A stretch of 64,000 nucleotides of DNA from JAOEGB01 sp041262585 (GTDB lineage Bacteria; Actinomycetota; Actinomycetes; Streptosporangiales; Streptosporangiaceae), in contig NZ_JBGCBZ010000016.1 in the NCBI RefSeq assembly GCF_041262585.1, forward strand, positions 62,001 through 126,000, read 5' to 3'. A program made the position numbers and the translations under genes. Below are positions 57,963-64,000 of this stretch, piece by piece; the stretch's first letter is position 1; every line of letters begins with the position of its first letter. The notes below the pieces were generated by a model, which was not told the DNA's origin, made no database searches, and was given only the letters and a program-made list of their open reading frames with translations.

Positions 57963-60238
57963 CGGGTGTTCTCTCCTTCGCCAAGCAGCCTCGCCGCTTC
58001 GGACCTGCCCCGCCTGGTTCCCGTCTGAAACGACCCCATGATCTTACGGATGTCGTCGGGCGTGCGCTCGTCTTCGTCGTCATCGGCCGATGCCGGCTGC
58101 TCCTCGGCGAGCGACGGCGCCAGGCTCGCCTGCGGCACCCGGAAGGGCAGGCCGGAAGGCGTGAACGACGCGGGCGGCGCGGATCTCGCCGGCTCACGGG
58201 CCGGTGGGGCGAGCATCCCGGGCCCGGCCGAAGCCTCGGGCACGGCCGGAGCCTCGGGCACGAGCCGCGCCTCAGGCTCGGCGGGCGCCTCGGGCGCGCC
58301 GACAAGAGCGATCTTTCGCACGTTCTCCTCCTCCTGGTCGGGAAGGGCCTCCGCGTTGTCGATCACCACCTCGCGCGGCAGCAGGACCACTGCCGTCGTG
58401 CCCCCGTACGGCGACGCCTTGAGCGACACCCGGATCTCGTGCCGCTCGGCCAGCCGGCTCACCACGTACAGGCCGAGCCGTGCCGTACTGGACAGGTTGA
58501 ACTCCGGGGGGTCGGCGATCCGCTCGTTGGTCGCGGCCAGGTCCTCGGGGCTCATCCCGAGGCCTCGGTCCTCGATCTCCAGCGCGTAACCGCTGGCCAC
58601 CTGCTGCCCGCCGACCTGGACCATGGTGTACGGCGGGGAGAACGACACCGCGTTCTCGATGAGCTCGGCCAGCAGGTGGATGACGTCGCCCACGGCGCGG
58701 CCGGTCAGCCCGACCTGCCCCATGGGAAGCACGGTGACGCGGGTGTAGTCCTCGACCTCGGCGAGCGCGCCGCGCACCACGTCGACCATCGGGACCGAGC
58801 GCCGCCACGCCCGCGCGGGCGACGCGCCGGACAGCACGATGAGGTTCTCCGCGTTGCGCCGCATCCGGGTGGCGAGGTGGTCGATGCGGAACAGGTCCTT
58901 GAGCTCGGCCGGGTCCGTCTCGCGCCGCTCCATGACGTCGAGGAGCGTGAGCTGCCGGTGGACGAGCGACTGCGTGCGCCGGGCGAGGCTGAGCAGGATG
59001 TCGCGGATGCTCTGCCGGAGCTGGGCCTCCTCGACGGCCGTCCGGATCGCGGTCTGCTGGACCGCGTTGAAGGCGGCGCCCACCTGGCCGATGACGTCGC
59101 CGCCGAACTCCAGCGGTGGGGCCTCCACCTCGACGTCGACCTTCTCGCCCTGGGCGAGCCGGGCCACGACGCGAGGCAGGCGGTCGTTGGCCAACTCGAG
59201 CGCGGCCGTACGCAGCTTCTCAAGCTCGCGGACCAGGGCCCTGGCGGTCGTAATGGACAGGATGATCGACGCGATGACCGCGACCAGTCCGAGCACGCCG
59301 GCGAGCACGAGACGGGCGATGACGCCGACGGCGACCGGGATCGCTCGCTGGACCAGCCCGTCGCCCGCGTCCAGGACGACCTTCTGCAGTCCCGCCAGAG
59401 CCGGCTCGGCGGCGGCCCGCCACTGGGCGTCCGTGACCAGGGGCATGCGACCGGCCTGCCTGCTCTGGGAGAGCAGGTCCTCCATGTTCCGCACACTGGT
59501 GACCGTCCGTGACTTCGTCCACTGCTCGAACGCGGGACGGTCGGGCTCGGGCAGATCGGCGGCGGCCCGGGAAAGCACGTATCGCTGGACGCCCACAGCC
59601 TGGGCGAACTCCTGGTGCTCGGCCTCGGTGAACCGCCCGGACGCGAAGACTCCGGCGAGCAGCGCGTCCTCGCGGGAGAGGAGCTCACGGGCCCGGCTCA
59701 GGGTCGTCAGCGTGCGGCCGTCCTTGGCCAACGTGGCGTCGTCCAGGGAGGACACCGAGTCGTACACCCGGTAGAAGGACTCGATGACGTCGGTGAAAGC
59801 CGCCTCGGCCTTGACCCGGTCCATGTGGCCGCTGTCGATGGCGTCCCGGGTGGCGGGCAGGCTTTCCAGCCGCCGGATCGTGTCGCCGAGGCGTGCCAGC
59901 AGCCCCGGGCTCGCCGCGAATCGGACGCTGTCACTCTTGGCGGACTTCACGAAGGCGGCGACCGTCGCGTCGGTGCGCGCCCGCTGGTCGTCGAGCTCCT
60001 TACGGGACAGGCGGGCGATGTCTCCCAGCCGGACCAGGGACAGCCGGCGCTCATGCTGGAGCTCCACCAGCAGTGGCTCGCTGGGCTGGGCCACGCCGCT
60101 GTCGATGGTGGTGGCCCAGACGAGATTTATGCCCTCCCGGAGTGTGACCCAGGCCGCGAACGCCCACAGCGCTGTGAGGGACACCAGCAAAGCCGCGACC
60201 TTGGTCCGCACACGCGAATTCCGGAAGCGCATAGACAC
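57959..60238 (-). CDS. cvnA: Conservon sensor histidine kinase-like protein (CvnA)
   Basis: 759 aa. Membrane helix at about 13-33, an extracytoplasmic nitrate/nitrite-sensor-like domain (about 40-300), a second helix near 305-330, and HAMP. The kinase-like ATPase domain (about 505-620) has LLAELIENAVSFSPPYTMV and EIEDRGLGMS. A disordered acidic/Pro tail follows. Conservon CvnA proteins lack a classical phospho-His site. The start is GTG 60238 or ATG 60232. Upstream 222 bp are AT-rich, with TTGACA on the minus strand at 60424-60419. First gene of cvnABCD. Confidence 0.93.
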   Translation of the reverse strand: MSMRFRNSRVRTKVAALLVSLTALWAFAAWVTLREGINLVWATTIDSGVAQPSEPLLVELQHERRLSLVRLGDIARLSRKELDDQRARTDATVAAFVKSAKSDSVRFAASPGLLARLGDTIRRLESLPATRDAIDSGHMDRVKAEAAFTDVIESFYRVYDSVSSLDDATLAKDGRTLTTLSRARELLSREDALLAGVFASGRFTEAEHQEFAQAVGVQRYVLSRAAADLPEPDRPAFEQWTKSRTVTSVRNMEDLLSQSRQAGRMPLVTDAQWRAAAEPALAGLQKVVLDAGDGLVQRAIPVAVGVIARLVLAGVLGLVAVIASIILSITTARALVRELEKLRTAALELANDRLPRVVARLAQGEKVDVEVEAPPLEFGGDVIGQVGAAFNAVQQTAIRTAVEEAQLRQSIRDILLSLARRTQSLVHRQLTLLDVMERRETDPAELKDLFRIDHLATRMRRNAENLIVLSGASPARAWRRSVPMVDVVRGALAEVEDYTRVTVLPMGQVGLTGRAVGDVIHLLAELIENAVSFSPPYTMVQVGGQQVASGYALEIEDRGLGMSPEDLAATNERIADPPEFNLSSTARLGLYVVSRLAERHEIRVSLKASPYGGTTAVVLLPREVVIDNAEALPDQEEENVRKIALVGAPEAPAEPEARLVPEAPAVPEASAGPGMLAPPAREPARSAPPASFTPSGLPFRVPQASLAPSLAEEQPASADDDEDERTPDDIRKIMGSFQTGTRRGRSEAARLLGEGENTR

Positions 60239-60460
60239 CCACCCAGCGAAAAGTCAGAAGACCGTAACGGCGCGTTCTTTGGCGATTAACAATTGCTTGT
60301 CTCTAGGGCGACGTGCATCGCGCTCAGCACAAAAATAGCCGCGCCATATCTCGACATCCCGGACACCCTAGCAAAGGCCGAGAAACCCGCTCAACCCCAC
60401 AATATGCGCCAGGAGAAATGTCAAATCTAAGACACTTTACTACAGTTTATGCCTGCATGA
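60239..60460. other. Intergenic region between cvnA and the diterpene operon
   Basis: 222 bp, the lowest-GC stretch of the right part of the window. It probably holds the cvnA promoter (minus strand). No gene or terminator hairpin seen. Confidence 0.5.
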
Positions 60461-62056
60461 TCATACTTGACCGATGTAGTCGACTACAAGTCGGCTCTCC
60501 TGTGCGAGGTGGAGCGCGGCCAGGACGGCCGCCCTGACGACGGCCATCGGCAGGTAGAGGTCCTTGTCATGCCAGAGGGCAGGGCCGTCCGCCCCACCGG
60601 CCGACCGGAGGAGGTATCGGTAGCCCCGTGCCGCCGCGTCCCTCCCCCGTTCGGCGAGCTCTCCCCCGGGCTCTCCTGCCAGGAGCAGGAGTTGCACGGC
60701 GTACGCGGTCTCCTCCGCCGTGCCGGTCCACCGGCCCCAGGAACCGTCCTCGCGCTGGGTCTCCAGCACCCACCGGACGGCCTTCCGTACGGCCGGCTCG
60801 GAGGCGGGGCCTCCGAACTCGCGCAGTGCGAGCGCGCAGGAAACGGTGGCGTAGTAGGGGGACGCGTGCCACCGGTCCTCCCAGCTCCCGTCGGCCCGCT
60901 GCCGGTCGCGAAGCCAGGCCGACAGCATGCCGATCGCGGGCGCGTAACGCGCGAAGGCGGTGGGCCTGGCCGCCACGTACTGGCCGAACGCGTCGAGCAC
61001 GTGGGCGTTCACGCTGACGGAGGAGCCCTGCTCCCCCTGCCAGGTGCAGAAATGCGTCGGCGTCCGGTAGGCCCAGAGGCTGTCGGGCTCCTGGGGCATG
61101 CCGAGCAGAGACAGGGCGTACAGGGCGACGGAGGTGCTGTCGGCGTCCGCGGGCAGCCCCGCCCCCGCCGGCGTGCCGGACGGGCCGATCGCCGCCCGGA
61201 GGTCGGCCAGCATCTCCGGCGGCACGTCGAAGGCGATCCCGGCGCGGGCCAGCAGGCTCAGCACCCATCCGCGTTCGAAGACCGTGATGGGCAGGCCCAC
61301 GGGGACCGGGCCCCCGTGCCGCAATGCCACCGCCTCCAGATGGCGCCGGGCGGGATGGCCCGGGTCGGGCGGCGTGCCGTGACCGAGCCACGCCGCCGTC
61401 GCCGCCGGTGAGGCCCCCACAGTCCCGATCGGTGTCGGGCTCACGGCGGGACAACCCACCGCCGACTCGCCCGCGACCTCCAGGGCGTGCAGGAGCTTCT
61501 CGGGCAGGACGGCGCCGGATGCCACCCGCTGCCTGATCGCGGCGAGCGGCGCGTCGCTCATCCCCGAGGGCAGCCGCAGGGGTTCCCGCGCGCCTGGTTC
61601 CAACCGGGGCAGGCTGCCGACATGCGCGTTGATCAGTGCGACGAGCGCCGGGACGATGATCTCGATCGCGGGCGTGTCCGGAAGGGCCGGCCCCGGCGTC
61701 TCATCCAGCCAGCGGGACAGCACGCGCAGCCCCCTGGCGGCCGACTCCGTCAAGACCGCGGGGTCGATGTCGGAGTCGCCGCGCAGGAGGGCCGACAGCA
61801 TCGCCTCCGTCGCGCTGAGGGTCGGCACCAGGCCATACCCGTCCAGCTCCCCCCATGAGCCGTCCGGCCGCTGCGTCCCGAGTAGGTAGCTCACCCGGTC
61901 GTTGTGGCCGACCAGCCAGGGAGCCAGCGTCACCAGCCGCCCGGTCTCGTAGACGGACGGCGACACCTGGCCCCAGGGCCGGGACATCAGCTCCCACATC
62001 AGCTCGCCGGCCGCCGAAGCCACATCCACGGGTTCGTCTACGGAAAGGTCACTCAC
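60461..62056 (-). CDS. Class II terpene (diterpene-type) cyclase with DxDS motif
   Basis: 531 aa, the beta-gamma two-domain cyclase size. QW-like repeats are QRPDGSWGELDGYG, QRADGSWEDRWHASPYY and QREDGSWGRWTGTAEETAYAV. The catalytic motif reads DADSTSVALYAL: the second Asp (general acid) is kept, and the last Asp of DxDD is Ser. It would cyclise geranylgeranyl diphosphate by protonation. GTG 62056 overlaps the stop of the class I synthase gene (GTGA). Confidence 0.87.
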   Translation of the reverse strand: MSDLSVDEPVDVASAAGELMWELMSRPWGQVSPSVYETGRLVTLAPWLVGHNDRVSYLLGTQRPDGSWGELDGYGLVPTLSATEAMLSALLRGDSDIDPAVLTESAARGLRVLSRWLDETPGPALPDTPAIEIIVPALVALINAHVGSLPRLEPGAREPLRLPSGMSDAPLAAIRQRVASGAVLPEKLLHALEVAGESAVGCPAVSPTPIGTVGASPAATAAWLGHGTPPDPGHPARRHLEAVALRHGGPVPVGLPITVFERGWVLSLLARAGIAFDVPPEMLADLRAAIGPSGTPAGAGLPADADSTSVALYALSLLGMPQEPDSLWAYRTPTHFCTWQGEQGSSVSVNAHVLDAFGQYVAARPTAFARYAPAIGMLSAWLRDRQRADGSWEDRWHASPYYATVSCALALREFGGPASEPAVRKAVRWVLETQREDGSWGRWTGTAEETAYAVQLLLLAGEPGGELAERGRDAAARGYRYLLRSAGGADGPALWHDKDLYLPMAVVRAAVLAALHLAQESRLVVDYIGQV

Positions 62057-62982
62057 GTGCACCGCTCGCCCCAGTAGTCCACAAGCCCGTAGAAGCCCGT
62101 GTTGAATCCGATCTGCCGCTCCAGGTAGGCGGCGGTGCGCGGGCTGCCGGCCCGTACGGGGTCGATGAGCGCGCGGCAGCGGGCGACCAGTTCGGCCATC
62201 CGTCCCGTCACCTCGGTACGGCTCACGCCGAGCGTGAGCACGTTGAGGTCGCCCCATTCGAGCTCCCGGCCGTGGGTGGCCATGTCGTTGAGAAGACGCA
62301 GGTAACGCTGCACCTCTCCGCTGATCTCCCGCAGCTCCCCGAGGTGTCCGGCCGTCCACGCGTCGCCGGTGGCGATCCAGTGGGAGACGTTGACGAACGA
62401 CGACCCACAGCTGTCGGCGTTGCCGAGGTAGTCGTCGAACGTGACCGTCGTCGCCTCGCTCCGCCACCGCCACTCCCGCGCCATGGCGAGGAGCATCCGC
62501 CGGACCTGGTCGGCCCAGATCTGGCGGAGGACCGGAAATGAGGGGACGGCGGCCAGCTCGTCACGGATGTCCGCGAGGAACCGGGTGATCCCGGCCTCAC
62601 CAACCGGCGGGTCGCCGTCGGCGACGGCGAGGCAGTCATGGACGAGCGCGTCCACTTCCCCGGCCGACGTCGCCACGGCGTCCACCAGCCAGTCGACGGC
62701 GAAGACCCACAGCGCCGCCCGGTTGACCACACGGAGTTGCGCGGCGGTCGCCCACGGGGAGCCGAACGCGCCGACGAGCGAGAGCCCGCTGAAGAAGCCG
62801 GCGTCGAACGGCTCGGGCGGGAACAGCTCGCCGTACGTCTCGGCGCACCGCATGAGGTCGCGCTGGGACCGCGCGGCGAGCGCGCACGTCCTGCCCAGAT
62901 CCGAGGCGACCGCGAGCTCGCCCGTGCCGATCAGGGAGCCGATCAGGGAGCCGGTCAAGGGGCCGATGAGGTGCGCGGTCAT
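62053..62982 (-). CDS. Class I terpene synthase with atypical Asp-rich motif
   Basis: 309 aa, all helical. The NSE triad is NDMATHGRELEWGDLN (fits NDxxTxxxE). The first metal motif appears as FAVDWLVDAVA, so the leading Asp of DDxxD is missing and only D-x3-D is left. An RYLRLLND helix precedes the triad. It would ionise the diphosphate made by the class II cyclase. Start ATG 62982 overlaps the P450 stop (ATGA). N-terminal LIGPLTGSLIGSLIG comes from a short internal duplication of 12 bp units. Confidence 0.82.
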   Translation of the reverse strand: MTAHLIGPLTGSLIGSLIGTGELAVASDLGRTCALAARSQRDLMRCAETYGELFPPEPFDAGFFSGLSLVGAFGSPWATAAQLRVVNRAALWVFAVDWLVDAVATSAGEVDALVHDCLAVADGDPPVGEAGITRFLADIRDELAAVPSFPVLRQIWADQVRRMLLAMAREWRWRSEATTVTFDDYLGNADSCGSSFVNVSHWIATGDAWTAGHLGELREISGEVQRYLRLLNDMATHGRELEWGDLNVLTLGVSRTEVTGRMAELVARCRALIDPVRAGSPRTAAYLERQIGFNTGFYGLVDYWGERCT

Positions 62983-64000
62983 GCCCTGCCACGCTCGACG
63001 AGCGTCATTTGGACGTCCCGGTTGGGGCGCAGCGAGGAGGCCAGCCGGGGCAGCACCGGGCCCGAGGTCTTGAGCACCGGCCGGAACCGGCTCAGGATGC
63101 CTCCGACGAGAAGCAACGCCTCCAGCATGAAAAGGTGCTGCCCCAGGCACTGGTGCGGGCCGCCCAGGAACGGGAAGTAGGCGTATCGATGCCTGCGCTG
63201 CGCGTTCTCAGGAGCGAAGCGCTCGGGGTCGAAGACGAGCGGGCGGTCCCAAAACTCCTCCAGCCGGTGGGTGAGGTAGGGACTGAGCATCACCGTGGAT
63301 CCGGCCTCCACCGTGACCGCTCCGATGGTCTCCGTCCGCAGCGCCTTCCGCGGGAGGATCCAGCCGGGCGGGTACAGGCGCAGGAGTTCGCTCAGGAACA
63401 TTCCGAGATAGCGCAGCCCGGGCAGGTGCGCCGGACGGATCGGATCCGTCCCGACCACGTCGTCGATCTCCTCGTACACCCGCGCCGCCAGGTCCGGGTT
63501 GGCGTCGAGGGCCACCCACATCCAGGTAAGGGCAGTGGCGGACGTCTCCGTGGAGGCGCCGTGCATGGCGACGAGGTCGTCGCGAATCCGCCGGTCGCCG
63601 GCTTCCCCGATGTCATCCCGGCGCGCGCGGCAGAGGGCGGCCACGATGTCACGGTCGTCGTCGAGCCTGAGACGGCCCTCGCGAACCCGCGGGTACACCA
63701 CATCGTCGATCGTTTCGATGGACCGCCGGAACGCCCTGTCTCCGGGCAGCGGGACACTGCGGGGGACGAAGGGCAGGACCAGGCGCATCGAGGTCGCCGT
63801 GACGGCGGTGTCGTACGCCGGGATGAGACGCGCGATGTCCTCGGCGGAGATCTTGTCGCCGAAGAAGAGCCGCACGATCGTCGGATGAACGATTTGGGCC
63901 ACTCCCTTGACGATGTCGAAGGGCTCCCCCGGCCGCACGGTGACGTCGATCTGTTCGGCGATGATGTCCGCCATGCGCTCGGCCAGCGAGTTCACGTACT
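62979..64000 (-). CDS. Cytochrome P450, 5-prime end cut by the window
   Basis: About 339 C-terminal residues are present; roughly 100 N-terminal ones lie beyond 64000. I-helix MHGASTETSATALTW keeps the acid-alcohol pair in a variant context. K-helix is ELLRLYPPGW, and the haem loop FPFLGGPHQCLGQHLF. It is the first visible gene of the terpene operon and probably oxidises the cyclised product. Confidence 0.88.
   Translation of the reverse strand, partial: YVNSLAERMADIIAEQIDVTVRPGEPFDIVKGVAQIVHPTIVRLFFGDKISAEDIARLIPAYDTAVTATSMRLVLPFVPRSVPLPGDRAFRRSIETIDDVVYPRVREGRLRLDDDRDIVAALCRARRDDIGEAGDRRIRDDLVAMHGASTETSATALTWMWVALDANPDLAARVYEEIDDVVGTDPIRPAHLPGLRYLGMFLSELLRLYPPGWILPRKALRTETIGAVTVEAGSTVMLSPYLTHRLEEFWDRPLVFDPERFAPENAQRRHRYAYFPFLGGPHQCLGQHLFMLEALLLVGGILSRFRPVLKTSGPVLPRLASSLRPNRDVQMTLVERGRA

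Noticed and set aside
1..64000. tRNA genes, CRISPR arrays, insertion sequences, integrase or attachment sites
   Set aside because: Looked for by eye in the intergenic stretches; no cloverleaf, regular repeat-spacer pattern, transposase motif or flanking duplication was seen. A computed scan (tRNAscan, ISfinder) would be decisive.

Overview
The window is high-GC actinobacterial DNA. Many start codons are GTG, stop/start overlaps of the ATGA and GTGA kind are common, and it carries a conservon, a SigE-family sigma factor, SARP and LAL regulators and rare TTA codons. I read it as a filamentous actinomycete, probably Streptosporangiales; the genus is inference. I saw no tRNA, rRNA, CRISPR array or insertion sequence.

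Region 1 (about 1-31,400) is an enediyne biosynthetic locus. Its core is a leftward operon (19870 to 7785): a DUF1702 protein (UnbL/E3 type), a FG-GAP/UnbV protein (E4), an RnfD-like membrane protein (UnbU/E5), the iterative enediyne polyketide synthase PksE (KS-AT-ACP-KR-DH-PPTase, 1924 aa), the hot-dog thioesterase (E10), a flavin reductase (E6) and a P450 (E7). Upstream lie a second DUF1702 gene, a small membrane protein, an orphan acyl-CoA carboxylase epsilon subunit and a 934-aa LAL regulator. To the left, beyond an AraC regulator, a second leftward operon (6186 to 1425) runs sigma factor, DUF5987-like, GMC oxidoreductase (E9-like), AhpD/carboxymuconolactone-decarboxylase-like, DinB/TIGR03084-like. 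At the left edge a rightward tryptophan dioxygenase-kynureninase pair runs towards it. At the right side are a leuA gene, a catalytically degenerate transthyretin/HIUase-fold protein, a tiny secreted proline-rich peptide gene and a SARP-NB-ARC-TPR (AfsR-type) regulator. The octamer CGCTATCG occurs twice 22 bp apart before the peptide and leuA-side genes, and once before the regulator. I saw no apoprotein, efflux pump or sugar/peripheral-unit genes, so the cluster may continue to the left.

Region 2 (31,600-60,240) is mostly ordinary accessory chromosome: a UBP zinc finger plus acyl desaturase, LysR, three STAS proteins, a glycan operon (GT4, alpha/alpha-toroid protein, GH130), PucR, a large secreted ricin/CBM35/FN3 protein, a secreted ricin lectin, an alpha/beta-hydrolase pair, a TetR-quinone oxidoreductase divergon with two operators, a membrane multicopper oxidase preceded by a minisatellite-encoded mini-ORF, two lipoproteins, a tandem SH3b protein, a Cu/Zn SOD, a GNAT, an APC permease, and a conservon (cvnA-B-C-D).

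Region 3 (60,461-64,000, open at the right edge) is a diterpene-type operon, leftward: P450 (cut by the window), class I terpene synthase with an atypical Asp motif, and class II cyclase with a DxDS motif. The three are joined by overlapping starts and stops.
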